Shown here in pieces: positions 26,011 through 34,663 of a stretch of 64,000 nucleotides of DNA. Below the pieces are notes generated by a model. It was not told the DNA's origin, did no database searches, and saw nothing but the letters and a program-made list of their open reading frames with translations. Position 1 is the stretch's first letter. Every line of letters begins with the position of its first letter. The translations under genes were made by a program, and so were the position numbers. Source of the stretch: an uncultured Sinobacteraceae bacterium (lineage in GTDB: Bacteria; Pseudomonadota; Gammaproteobacteria; Nevskiales; Nevskiaceae); contig CAIJRD010000010.1 in the NCBI GenBank assembly GCA_903822975.1, forward strand, positions 62,001 through 126,000. The letters are read 5' to 3'.

Positions 26011-26799
26011 TCAAACGGCCCCAATCTGCTGGCGCCCGGTTGTTGATGACGCGGCACGGCGATTGGCCTGGATACTTTGACCTTCGCGTACCGCCACTTC
26101 GGCATTGATTGCTTTGATCGACAGATAGGAGAACGTAAGAATCCATACGAAGAAAGCGATCATCGGCATGTAGAACACAAATACGCCGTTTTGGGAGAAG
26201 GGACCTGTCTTGAAGAACAACAGCAGGCCCGCCTCGATCATGAATAGACTGATGAATAGATTGAGGTAGGCACTCCAGCGCGGGAAAACCGGACACTCCG
26301 ACGTGTCGAGCAGGGTCGCACCGGCCAGCGCCCATTGGTAGGCGGCAAATGGCGCGCCAGTAAACAGGACGCCGAGCCAACCGATATCGTTCAACGCCTG
26401 GGTAATTTCCGGTAGGGTTTCTCCGGCGCGCCATGAGGCGGCGCCCCAGAAGTAACCAATCATCAGAACGACAACGACGCAGGCCGCGAGACTGATGACC
26501 TGAATGAAAAAGAAGATCGGGTAATCTTTTTCAATCTTTCGGGTGAGAATTGAGACGAGCATTCCCCAGCTTGTGTAGAAGATGCAGGAACTGATCATGA
26601 CGATGCAACCAAGACGTACCAGGAAGATATTCCCGGAGTAATCGTTGAGCGTCTTGGCGACAGAATCGGCCGCGGAGGGTGGTGGTAGATACAGCCAGCC
26701 GGTGATGGGACCTGCACCGGTCAGCCACATCAGCGTGAAGAGCGGGCCGGTCCATGCCAGCACTTTTAGGACACGCGGATTGAACCCGTCGCTATACAT
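26011..26799 (-). CDS. Integral membrane protein of unknown function
   Basis: This 262-residue protein has about six predicted membrane helices. Long aromatic-rich stretches include YPIFFFIQVISLAACVVVVLMIGYFWG and VFVFYMPMIAFFVWILTFSYL. The C-terminal tail is short and polar. CAGGAG lies 6 nt before the ATG. It precedes the AveC-like gene on the same strand, and the two probably form one operon under the upstream AraC regulator. No family is recognised. Confidence 0.8.
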   Translation of the reverse strand: MYSDGFNPRVLKVLAWTGPLFTLMWLTGAGPITGWLYLPPPSAADSVAKTLNDYSGNIFLVRLGCIVMISSCIFYTSWGMLVSILTRKIEKDYPIFFFIQVISLAACVVVVLMIGYFWGAASWRAGETLPEITQALNDIGWLGVLFTGAPFAAYQWALAGATLLDTSECPVFPRWSAYLNLFISLFMIEAGLLLFFKTGPFSQNGVFVFYMPMIAFFVWILTFSYLSIKAINAEVAVREGQSIQANRRAASSTTGRQQIGAV

Positions 26800-27088
26800 T
26801 TCGTTCTCCTGACTTCGACATCGCGCGCCTTTGCCGATCTCTGAGGATTCGAGCTGCGTACTCCGTTAACGATAGAACGGCTTGGATAGAGCAGCAATTG
26901 CACAAGTCTTGCAATCGCGGCCAATGTGCTGGCAAATCAGCGCTTCTGGTCTGCCGCGTGGTGCTTGCAGCAGAACGCCACCGATGGGTGCTTAGCCTCG
27001 CATTGTGGCCGCGGTCCGCGGCGCGGCCTCGCACAGGTCGAGCAGATTCGCACGGCGCTGTCAGACCAAGCTCTCAGCGGATCAGCGA

Positions 27089-28117
27089 CTACTTGCCCGT
27101 ACGTTCGAGGGAACTGGAGCCATGAACTGCGTGTTCACGAAATTCGTGGATGGTCTGACCGGTCCACAGCTTGAAGGCGCGCCGAAACGCATTGCTGTCC
27201 TTGAAGCCCAGCAGATAGGCAGTTTCCTTGGCGGTAAGCTGCGAATGCCCCAGATACTCCTTGGCCAGTTCCACTCGAAAGCCAAGCACCAGATCCCTAT
27301 AAGTGTAGCCCTCCTCCTGCAAGCGACGACGTAGCGTTCGTTCTGAAAGTCCCAGCTCGATTGCCAGTTCGTCGATTGCCGGAACGCCTTGCATTCGTCC
27401 CAACAGCAAGCTGCGAACGCGCGAAGCTATCGGACTCTCGCCGTTGATCTGCTTGAGCATCTGATTACAGTGTTGCAGGCAGATCGAATTGAACTCCTCG
27501 TCGCTGCCGCGCAGAGGCAGCGATAGCTTTGGCGCATCAAAGCTGATTCTCGTGCGACGACAGTTGAACCGCGGGGTGCAATGCAGGTGGTCCTCGTACT
27601 GGGACAAATGTGCTGGTGCTGGATACGCGAGTTCCAATTCAGTGGGATGGACACGGGTTCTGGTCAATGCACCACCGAGCTTCACTGCGAGTACCAAAAG
27701 TTCTTCAGCAGCAAAGTTGTGGAGAAATCCCATCGGCCGAATTTCGGACAAGGTCAATGACCAAGCGTCTTCGTGCTCATCCAGCCGCATGGTCACCAGC
27801 ATGCCAACCAGTGCATTGCTGTACCGCAGCCACAGATGAATTGCATCGCGCGCGGTGCTTGATGAAATCATTGCGTGGCCGACAATCCCAAAGTCGGTCA
27901 GGTCGGTCGCGGCTCCCACTTCAAGGCCGATTCCCTGATTTCCCGTCAATCGGATCATGTTGGTGACGACGGCCTGGTACTGGAGAACGTCCAGCAGGTA
28001 ACCCGGTCGCCTCAGTTGCTCGGCATCAATGCCGCTGCCTTCGAGGACATCGGCAGCGCCGAAGCCATGCGCCTCCATGAACGAAACGTAATGTCGGAGC
28101 TTGGTTGGTCTGAACAC
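27089..28117 (-). CDS. AraC-family regulator, OruR/ArgR-like
   Basis: This protein of about 342 residues has the Arabinose_bd-type N-terminal domain (QYQAVVTNMIRLTGNQGIGLEVG) and a C-terminal double helix-turn-helix (LAIELGLSERTLRRRLQEEG; AYLLGFKDSNAFRRAFKLWTG). The start is a GTG at 28117. It lies upstream and on the same strand as the two membrane-protein genes, separated by 289 bp that hold no recognised gene, so it may activate them. Ligands of this group are often fatty acids or hydrophobic acids. Confidence 0.88.
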   Translation of the reverse strand: MFRPTKLRHYVSFMEAHGFGAADVLEGSGIDAEQLRRPGYLLDVLQYQAVVTNMIRLTGNQGIGLEVGAATDLTDFGIVGHAMISSSTARDAIHLWLRYSNALVGMLVTMRLDEHEDAWSLTLSEIRPMGFLHNFAAEELLVLAVKLGGALTRTRVHPTELELAYPAPAHLSQYEDHLHCTPRFNCRRTRISFDAPKLSLPLRGSDEEFNSICLQHCNQMLKQINGESPIASRVRSLLLGRMQGVPAIDELAIELGLSERTLRRRLQEEGYTYRDLVLGFRVELAKEYLGHSQLTAKETAYLLGFKDSNAFRRAFKLWTGQTIHEFREHAVHGSSSLERTGK

Positions 28118-28452
28118 CGCGTCTCTCGCCCCGCCTGGTTGGACGGTCGCATGCTACAACACGCAAACTCGATCTTGTCCGCCACTTGCATTTAATGCAA
28201 CTTACGGGGAACTGTTGGAAGGTCGGGACGTCCGATCCGGCGTATTGTTGTCGGAGACGCCCCTACATCCCTTCCTTTCAAGCCCTGAGACTAGGCCGCT
28301 CGTCTCTCGAAATACTGGAATGCGGATAGACACATCCGAGTCTTGCGTGGCAGTCACGGCACTCGATGCGAGGCAAACTGCACACTGATCGCAACGATCA
28401 AGGTCGTTGACGATAGGTCCACAGCAGCTGGTTCACGGAAGGAACCTGGTCA
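28118..28452. other. Divergent promoter region, no gene recognised
   Basis: This 335-bp segment separates the leftward AraC gene from the rightward esterase gene and must hold both promoters. A GGAAGGA precedes the esterase ATG. No palindrome stood out. Confidence 0.5.
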
Positions 28453-29979
28453 ATGAACACTGTCACGACGCTGTATCGAATCGCCACCGTACTGTTAGTC
28501 GGCCTCGGCGGCGCGCTGTTATCTGACTCGGCAATGGCTACAAGCGGCAGCGATGCCGCGCCCACGTCGAGCTTCAGTTTCGTCAGCCGCACAGCGGTCT
28601 CGCAGGCGGATTGCCCCAGCGTGACTGGACAGACCAGCAGCTGGTGCAATAACAACTGGCCGTCAGCAACCTACGGCACGGTTTATCGCTATACCTTTAC
28701 GGAGACGCGTCTGGTCACGTCGACCTATCCGACGCTGACGCGCACGGCCTACGTCTACCGACCCGCCGTGATCACGGCCGGTGCGAGCTATCCACTGCTG
28801 GTGTATCTGCATGGGGCAACGCAGACCGGCGACGATATGTTTGCCCAGACGCCGTTCACGCAACTGGCGGATTCTCGCGGGACCTTGTTGGGCGGCACCT
28901 GGCTGCAAAACTCGGCAACGTGTCAGGAGGACCAATTCGGCCCGAAGTATTTCGGTCTCGGCGGCACCTCCACTTCCGGATTCGTCGATAGCACGGGCAG
29001 TCAGTGCTCGCCGGTCGGTCGTCGGTTCACGCGTCCGAAAGCTGCGAGCGCGTTTTTCGTGGTCTATCCCAATGGCATTCCCGATTACGACGGTGGCGGC
29101 AACAGCTGGGAGGATGGCCGCTCGCCATCGCCCGGACAGTACGATGCGCCGAATCCGAACGATCAGAAACGTGATGACGTCGGCTTTATCAATGCCTTGA
29201 TCGCCCAGGTCAAGACGCAAGAAACGCTGGTAAACCCGAGCCGGGTTTATGTCGCCGGCATCTCGAATGGCGGCGTGATGACGCACCGCATCGTCTGCAA
29301 TTCAGGCAACAGCCACTATCCAGAACTTGGCAAAGTGGCCGCGTTCGCCGCTTCGGTGTCGTCGATGGCCGACAACATTTACGCCGGCACCAACGGTCGC
29401 GAAGAATGCCCGAAGGCGATTGCCACGCCGGTTTCGCTGGCCCTGTTCGTGGGCTACGACGCGCCGACGCCGAATGCCGCTGACCAAGCGTTTTACGCCA
29501 ACTGCAATCCCTACAATCCGACCGATCCGATGTACAAGATGTTTACGGCCTGTCCGTATGCCCCGGTTTCGGGTGACGGCACCATGCCTTACGGTTCTGC
29601 ATACGACACCGGTGGCGGCAGCTTCACGGTGAACAGCCCGACGCAGGGCGACGTCATCGCCTCGTGGGACGACCAGGCGTTCTGGCTGAGCTTCATCGGT
29701 AGCTCGGGTGCGGGCGGCAGCAGTGCGAACGACGGCGTCTACGGTTATTTCACGCACTACCGGCGCTACGGTTTTAGCAGCTCATCCGCAGTACTGCAGG
29801 TGTATGAAGTGGATCACGGCCTGCATCAGAATGGCGGAACGCGTTACGACTACAGCGCCGCTGCTCGGATCTACGATTTCTTGTTCGATTTCGCCAAAGC
29901 CAACGGCGTCACCAGTGTCGTCGGTGGCAGCTACGATGCCGCTACTGGCTCATACGCGAATTTGTCGGGATATTTCTAA
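28453..29979 (+). CDS. Secreted esterase, PHB-depolymerase/feruloyl-esterase-like
   Basis: This 508-residue protein has a signal peptide (cleavage near SAMATSG) and an alpha/beta-hydrolase fold of the polyhydroxybutyrate-depolymerase/LpqC type. The oxyanion HG is in LLVYLHGATQTGDD, the nucleophile elbow is VAGISNGGVM (GxSxG type), and the catalytic His lies in EVDHGLHQNGG. It is longer than usual because of an N-terminal stretch with Cys pairs (ADCPSVTG, SSWCNNNW) and several loops. It would hydrolyse a polymeric or esterified substrate outside the cytoplasm. The substrate is unknown. Confidence 0.85.
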   Translation: MNTVTTLYRIATVLLVGLGGALLSDSAMATSGSDAAPTSSFSFVSRTAVSQADCPSVTGQTSSWCNNNWPSATYGTVYRYTFTETRLVTSTYPTLTRTAYVYRPAVITAGASYPLLVYLHGATQTGDDMFAQTPFTQLADSRGTLLGGTWLQNSATCQEDQFGPKYFGLGGTSTSGFVDSTGSQCSPVGRRFTRPKAASAFFVVYPNGIPDYDGGGNSWEDGRSPSPGQYDAPNPNDQKRDDVGFINALIAQVKTQETLVNPSRVYVAGISNGGVMTHRIVCNSGNSHYPELGKVAAFAASVSSMADNIYAGTNGREECPKAIATPVSLALFVGYDAPTPNAADQAFYANCNPYNPTDPMYKMFTACPYAPVSGDGTMPYGSAYDTGGGSFTVNSPTQGDVIASWDDQAFWLSFIGSSGAGGSSANDGVYGYFTHYRRYGFSSSSAVLQVYEVDHGLHQNGGTRYDYSAAARIYDFLFDFAKANGVTSVVGGSYDAATGSYANLSGYF

Positions 29980-30135
29980 GCGGCCGAACAGCGTTCGAAT
30001 GTCGCAGTGCAGAGCTGCGTCGGCGGGAGCGTCGGAACAACCGCCGTTGCTTACCGAGTGCCGGGGCCGGGCAGGGGCCCGGGGACGTCCCTCATCCGCG
30101 CGCTCGGCGAGTCCTCCTCGCGCCAAATCACGGAC

Positions 30136-30164
30136 AAAAAAAAGACCGCCTTGTGAGCGGTCTT
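30136..30164 (-). terminator. Reverse-strand Rho-independent terminator with a preceding hairpin
   Basis: On the reverse strand AAGACCGC-7 nt-GCGGTCTT runs into eight U. A second perfect hairpin (GATCCCG-3 nt-CGGGATC, 30169-30185) lies directly before it, and the sequence CCTCCTCC before that. No leftward gene precedes it, so it either ends a small reverse-strand RNA starting near 30230 or acts bidirectionally for the esterase gene. Confidence 0.7.
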
Positions 30165-30429
30165 GAAAGATCCCGATGCGGGATCTGGAGGAGGCGTTCA
30201 GAATACGGCGGATGCTGCGACGCAACAATTGAAATTAAATGCGACGTAGATTTAGAAAAACTAACGGATCAGCACCGATCGGCGACCCGCTAGCGACGTC
30301 CACCGAGGCGTTTTCCGAACATCCGCAGCGCCAAGCGATGGACCGCGAAAGCCCGGAAAATAGGGCGTCTCAAGGGTCCTCGTGATCTTTTTGAAATTTT
30401 TTTGGTGTGCGTTCCGAACTTAATGCCGG

Positions 30430-30568
30430 CGCTGCGTTCTATCTAGTGCGGACGCCTCCCTCGTCCGCACTCCCTGAGATTTTTAGAGTCCCCCAACTCT
30501 GAATCTCTGAGAGGCAGAGCGATCCCCCGTCGCCGCCTCTCCTTGAGCCCGCTTCGGCGGGCTTTTTT
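30430..30568 (+). ncRNA. Candidate small RNA with three C-rich hairpin loops
   Basis: Three successive hairpins present C-rich loops: GTGCGGACG/CGTCCGCAC with loop CCTCCCT (30446-30470); AGAGT/ACTCT with loop CCCCCA (30485-30500); and GAGAGGC..GCGA/TCGC..GCCTCTC with loop TCCCCCG (30509-30541). A strong Rho-independent terminator follows (GCCCGC-TTCG-GCGGGC-T6, 30547-30568). This is the architecture of C-rich-loop trans-acting sRNAs such as Xanthomonas sX13, whose loops pair with Shine-Dalgarno sequences. No open frame crosses it. The 5' end is uncertain; a weak CTTAAT -10 lies at 30419-30424. Confidence 0.6.
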
Positions 30569-30592
30569 ATGTCCAAAGAATTTTGTTAGGAT

Positions 30593-30709
30593 GCGGGCCG
30601 CGACGGGCTTGCATCGCCCCAACGCCTCGGTGACTGGTTGGAGGACCTTTCGCTGACAAATCGCCCTTGAGGCGACACAAATGCTCAGCTCACTTCGGTG
30701 GGCTTTTTT
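30593..30709 (+). ncRNA. Second candidate small RNA, tandem with the first
   Basis: About 115 nt lie between a weak -10-like TAGGAT (30587-30592) and a second Rho-independent terminator (GCTCAC-TTCG-GTGGGC-T6, 30688-30709). Internal hairpins include GGGC/GCCC and TCGCC-CTTGA-GGCGA (30661-30675). The segment GGTTGGAGGACC contains GGAGG, complementary to the CCTCC loop of the RNA just upstream. No coding frame was seen, and the next gene is on the other strand. Confidence 0.5.
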
Positions 30710-30754
30710 GTGGGCGTCGACTTTTCGGCCAGCTCAATTCCCTGCGTGCTGCAC

Positions 30755-31633
30755 TCAGACATCGATCGGCACATAGAAGTCGATGAAGGCATCGGGACGC
30801 GTCGGCGCGAACTCGCCGTTGTACAACTCGAAGTCCGGGCTATCGCCGAGCTTCAGCCCAGACGCAGGAATCAGCTCACCCCAGATCAGCGCCATGGCCG
30901 CCTTCACCTGCGGATGCAGCGGGCCGCCGTTCAAGTGGATGCGAAAAACCAGATACGTGGCAGCGGGAATACGCTTTTGCTCGAAGCCGCTGGGCGGCTC
31001 GGCACCCGCAAACAGCTCGACGCCGGCCATGTATTGGAAGCTACCTTCGTGCCGGTCCGCGCTCCAGACCACGCCATACGTATTCCAGCTGTTTGACTGA
31101 CCTTCGAAGGGCAACCCGCCGACGAGCTTCGACCAGAGTTGCGGAATCTCGGACTTCGTTGTCGCATCGAATCGCCGCGAAAAACCGGCGACCGTGAATG
31201 CTTCGAGCGAAACCAGCTCGGGCTGCCGGGTCACTTTCGCGTCTGAGTCTGCAGGCATCGTCATCGGATATTGTCCTTCGATAGGCGTGATAGAAAAGCC
31301 GCGACGGAATCGAGCCGGCGCGACACCAAAGACGCGCTTGAACGCTCGCGTGAATGCTTCTTGCGATTCGAAGCCGCTGTCGAATGCGGCATCGACCAAC
31401 TTCAATTCTGGATCATCGATCAGGCGCTGCGCGCTGCGCACCAGCCGTCGCCCACGCACATGGGCCATCACGCTGCGCCCCATTCGTGCGGTGAACAAGC
31501 GTGAGAAGTGATAGGCGGAGAGCCCAGCCTCCGACGCGATCCAATCGAGCGTCAGCGGCTCCTGCAACCGCTGCTCAATCCAGCGCACGGATGCAGCAAG
31601 TACATCATTGGTCGGCTGTGGCGAGTCGTTCAT
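30755..31633 (-). CDS. AraC-family regulator with GyrI-like effector domain
   Basis: This 292-residue protein has an N-terminal AraC double helix-turn-helix (IASEAGLSAYHFSRLFTARMG; FDSGFESQEAFTRAFKRVFG) and a C-terminal GyrI-like/effector-binding domain (about residues 125-292, with IPAATYLVFRIH and DFELYNGEF). Such proteins sense bulky or cationic small molecules and activate resistance genes. It is divergent from the GST gene at 31792, which it may control through the 158-bp shared gap. Confidence 0.9.
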   Translation of the reverse strand: MNDSPQPTNDVLAASVRWIEQRLQEPLTLDWIASEAGLSAYHFSRLFTARMGRSVMAHVRGRRLVRSAQRLIDDPELKLVDAAFDSGFESQEAFTRAFKRVFGVAPARFRRGFSITPIEGQYPMTMPADSDAKVTRQPELVSLEAFTVAGFSRRFDATTKSEIPQLWSKLVGGLPFEGQSNSWNTYGVVWSADRHEGSFQYMAGVELFAGAEPPSGFEQKRIPAATYLVFRIHLNGGPLHPQVKAAMALIWGELIPASGLKLGDSPDFELYNGEFAPTRPDAFIDFYVPIDV

Positions 31634-31791
31634 GGCGTTACGATGCCCAAGCGTGCGGGGCTTGTCTTGATCGGTCTTGCTGTTAGTCAGGCGATGGGGT
31701 CCATTCCCTTACTGCAAAAACGACGGTGCCGGTTGTCGCTCTCATTCGAACCGATGCACCATTAAAGAAATCAGGATCAGGAGTCATCGAC

Positions 31792-32451
31792 ATGTCACTC
31801 GTACTCTATGGACATCCGTTCTCTTCGTACACGCAGAAAGCGCTGATCGCGCTGTACGAGAACGGCACAGCTTTCGAGTTTCGCTGCATCGGGCCTGAGA
31901 CCCCGGAGCATGTAAACGAGTGGCTGCGTCGCTGGCCGCTGCGCAAGTTTCCGTTGCTGGTCGATGGCGATCGCAACATCGTCGAGACCAGCATCATCAT
32001 CGAGTACTTGCAACTGGTGCACGCCGGACCGGTATCGCTGCTGCCGGCCGATCCGATCGCTGCGCTGGAGGTGCGTTTCATGGATCGCTATTTCGATCTG
32101 CACGTGATGAGTGTCGTCCAGCACGCAGTCGAGGGGGCGCTGTCTGGCGATGCGGTGAAGCGCAGCGATGGCATCGCGCTCGCCGCCGAAAAACTCGAAC
32201 GCGCCTACGCCTGGCTCGAGTCACACTTGATCGGGAGAACCTGGGCGGCTGCAACCAACTTCACGCTCGCCGACTGTGCGGCAGCGCCAGCGCTGTTCTA
32301 TGCAGACTGGACCCACCGCATCGCGGAAACTTATCCGACACTGCGCGCCTATCGCGCGCGTCTGCTGCAACGTCCATCCTTCGCCAGGGCGGTTGAGGAA
32401 GCACGACCGTATCGGCCGCTGTTTCCGCTCGGCGCGCCGGCACGGGACTGA
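31792..32451 (+). CDS. Glutathione S-transferase
   Basis: This 219-residue protein has a GST N-terminal thioredoxin-like domain (LVLYGHPFSSYTQKALIALYENG, KFPLLVDGDRNIVETSIIIEYL, with the cis-Pro and ES/ET glutathione-binding motif) and an all-helical C-terminal domain with the conserved TLADCAAAPAL motif. AGGAG lies 8 nt before the ATG. It would conjugate or reduce electrophiles with glutathione in the cytoplasm. It is divergent from the AraC/GyrI regulator. Confidence 0.9.
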   Translation: MSLVLYGHPFSSYTQKALIALYENGTAFEFRCIGPETPEHVNEWLRRWPLRKFPLLVDGDRNIVETSIIIEYLQLVHAGPVSLLPADPIAALEVRFMDRYFDLHVMSVVQHAVEGALSGDAVKRSDGIALAAEKLERAYAWLESHLIGRTWAAATNFTLADCAAAPALFYADWTHRIAETYPTLRAYRARLLQRPSFARAVEEARPYRPLFPLGAPARD

Positions 32452-32526
32452 AGTCCTGCGCAAGCTTTTCTTGCCGAACACAAAGCCGCGCGGACTATGA
32501 GCGAGGGCCGTCCGTCCAGATCGTTG

Positions 32527-32563
32527 TTGCATTACAACGGTTGTGTTTATACAATGCTTGTAT
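32527..32563 (+). promoter_or_regulatory. Leaderless promoter with overlapping palindromes of the MFS-marR operon
   Basis: A TTGCAT -35 (32527-32532) and TACAAT -10 (32550-32555) are 17 nt apart. The expected start, 7 nt after the -10, falls on the A of the ATG at 32562, and no Shine-Dalgarno is present. Two palindromes overlap the promoter: ACAAC-G-GTTGT (32534-32544) and ATACAA-TGC-TTGTAT (32549-32563), which fit MarR-type operators. Confidence 0.65.
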
Positions 32564-34046
32564 GAATGCAATCTTAGAACACTCGTCCCCCAATCGAAAG
32601 CCGGTTCGGCCGAACTTGGTACTCGCGATCTGCTGCCTCAGCCTGCTGATGGTTTCAATGGACGCGACCATCGTTAATGTCGCCTTGCCTGCAATCCGGC
32701 GCGATCTCGGCGCATCGATCTCGGCCTTGCAGTGGGTGATCGACGCCTACACGATGGTTGTGGCAAGCCTGCTGATGCTCGCGGGTTCCATGGCGGATCG
32801 CTTCGGTCGACGGCGCATTTTCCAGGTCGGCATGAGCCTGTTCATGCTGGGCTCTGTGTTATGCAGCCTGGCCGCGGATATCCAATGGCTCATCGCCTTC
32901 CGGGTTCTGCAAGCGCTTGGCGCCACCATGCTCAATCCGGTTGCCATGTCGATCATCGTCAACACGATCACCGAACCCAAAGCGCGCGCTCGGGCGATCG
33001 GCGCCTGGGGTGCGGTGGTCGGTATCTCCATGGCACTCGGTCCGCTGCTCGGCGGCGGACTGACACAAATCTTCGGCTGGCGCTCGATCTTCTGGATCAA
33101 CCTCCCGATCGGTGTTTCCGCCATCGTGTTGGCCGCTCTTTTCATCCCCGAATCGAAATCACCGCGCGCACGACGCCTGGATCCCTTGGGCCAGTTGCTC
33201 GTGTTCGCTGCGTTGGCAGCGTTGATCTGCGCGGTGATCGAAGGCCCGCGGATGCACTGGACGTCCACCGCGATCGTGAGCCTGTTCGCAACGTCGTTCG
33301 CCGCGGTGGTCGCGATCATCTGCTATGAACCACGCCGGATCGATCCTTTGCTGGACCTGCGCTTCTTCCGCAGCGTGCCGTTCAGCAGCGCTGCGATTAT
33401 CGCAGTGTGCAGCTTTGCAGCGTTTGCGGGCTTCCTGTTTTTGAATGCCCTTTATCTGCAAGAGGTGCGCGGACTGTCGCCCTTGCGTACCGGCCTCTAC
33501 ACCTTGCCCTTGGCTTTGGCGACCATCGTCTTCTCACCACTCTCCGGGCGTCTGGTTGGCACTTACGGCACGCGGCCATCCTTGTTGATTGCCAGCGGAG
33601 CAATGGGACTCAGCGCCTTTATACTGACCCATCTTGGCGCCGACTCAGACCTAAACATCCTGATGCTTACCTACTTCATTTTCGGTATCGGATTCGGTTC
33701 GGTGAATGCGCCCATTACCAATACCGCGGTTTCCGGAATGCCGCAGACGCAGGCCGGCCTTGCCGCGGCGGTCGCCTCCACCAGTCGGCAGGTCGGCGCG
33801 TCACTCGGTGTGGCGGTCGCCGGCACGATCGTCGGCACACAAGCTGCCGTCGGCGCTAGCTTTACCGATGCAACGCACGCGTTCTGGTGGTGCATGGTGG
33901 GCGCGAGCTCGATGGTGTTGCTGCTGGGTCTGCTATCGAGCAGTCCCTGGGCGCGTGCAAGCGCACAACGTGCCGCGCAACTATTTCAGGAACGTCCACC
34001 CGTGGACACGCGCAAGCAAGTGCTCGTCGAGCGTCTGGCCGAATGA
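32562..34046 (+). CDS. MFS multidrug exporter, DHA2 (14-TM) family
   Basis: This 494-residue major facilitator protein has about 14 hydrophobic segments. The family motifs are clear: MVSMDATIVNVALPAIRRDL in TM1 (motif D1 of DHA2), GSMADRFGRRRIF (motif A) and GAWGAVVGISMALGPLLGG (motif C of antiporters). It probably expels hydrophobic drugs or metabolites by proton antiport. The ATG at 32562 is preferred over an upstream TTG because the promoter overlaps that region. Its stop overlaps the MarR start (ATGA). Confidence 0.92.
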   Translation: MNAILEHSSPNRKPVRPNLVLAICCLSLLMVSMDATIVNVALPAIRRDLGASISALQWVIDAYTMVVASLLMLAGSMADRFGRRRIFQVGMSLFMLGSVLCSLAADIQWLIAFRVLQALGATMLNPVAMSIIVNTITEPKARARAIGAWGAVVGISMALGPLLGGGLTQIFGWRSIFWINLPIGVSAIVLAALFIPESKSPRARRLDPLGQLLVFAALAALICAVIEGPRMHWTSTAIVSLFATSFAAVVAIICYEPRRIDPLLDLRFFRSVPFSSAAIIAVCSFAAFAGFLFLNALYLQEVRGLSPLRTGLYTLPLALATIVFSPLSGRLVGTYGTRPSLLIASGAMGLSAFILTHLGADSDLNILMLTYFIFGIGFGSVNAPITNTAVSGMPQTQAGLAAAVASTSRQVGASLGVAVAGTIVGTQAAVGASFTDATHAFWWCMVGASSMVLLLGLLSSSPWARASAQRAAQLFQERPPVDTRKQVLVERLAE

Positions 34047-34483
34047 AAGGACGCAGCAAAGCAGGTAGCGAAGCCGATCGGATCTGGCAACTGTTGACCG
34101 CCCTGGTCACGGACAATCTCGGCGACTGGCGACGCAAGGTGAGCGAGATCACCGGAATGCCGTTCAGCCGCTGGCGGGCACTCCGACGCCTGGTCGACGC
34201 GCCGTTGACGCTGCGCGAGCTTGCCGACCTGATGAACACCGATGCACCGGCGACAACCGTTGCCGTGAATGATCTGGAACGGCGGGGATTGGTCGAGCGT
34301 CGTCCGCACCCGGACAATCCCAGGGCCAAGCTGGTATCGATCACGCAGGCCGGCAGGCGCGTGATGGAAAGCACGGACAACATCGCCCACCGTGCACCTC
34401 CCGCGGTGGCCGACTTACCGCGTGCAGACCTCGAAGCGCTCAGTCGGATTATGAAGACGATCGGCGCGCATCAGGAGGAATAA
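34043..34483 (+). CDS. MarR-family repressor, coupled to the MFS exporter
   Basis: This 146-residue winged-helix protein has the MarR fold: a helix-turn-helix (TLRELADLMNTDAPATTVAVNDLERRGLVERR) and wing (HPDNPRAKLVSITQAGRRVM). The ATG at 34043 overlaps the exporter stop by 4 bp. It probably binds the palindromes over the operon promoter at 32534-32563 and releases them on binding an exported compound. That link is inferred from gene order and site symmetry. Confidence 0.9.
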   Translation: MKGRSKAGSEADRIWQLLTALVTDNLGDWRRKVSEITGMPFSRWRALRRLVDAPLTLRELADLMNTDAPATTVAVNDLERRGLVERRPHPDNPRAKLVSITQAGRRVMESTDNIAHRAPPAVADLPRADLEALSRIMKTIGAHQEE

Positions 34484-34663
34484 CTGTCGAACCCGGTGTC
34501 GCGTCCACGTGCCCGACGTTGTTGGTAGAGGCACAGGCGCCGAGACCGGGACGCGGAAAGCATGTGCTGTCGAGCGATGCAGCCGAAAGATGCCCGTAAG
34601 ACCTACGCTTTACAGAACATTCGCGCAGCTTCTGGCGTGTCGTCACTTAAGTCGCCTAAGACT

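Noticed and set aside
30446..30541. CsrB/RsmY-like RNA on the reverse strand, with GGA in hairpin loops (AGGGAGG, TGGGGGA)
   Set aside because: The Rho-independent terminators that frame the hairpins at 30547 and 30688 point rightward, so the C-rich plus-strand reading is preferred. It was not wholly excluded.
32534..32563. Ter-like string in the MFS promoter (reverse complement of TTACAACGG)
   Set aside because: The palindromes and promoter explain it better, and it is 16 kb from the Tus-like gene.
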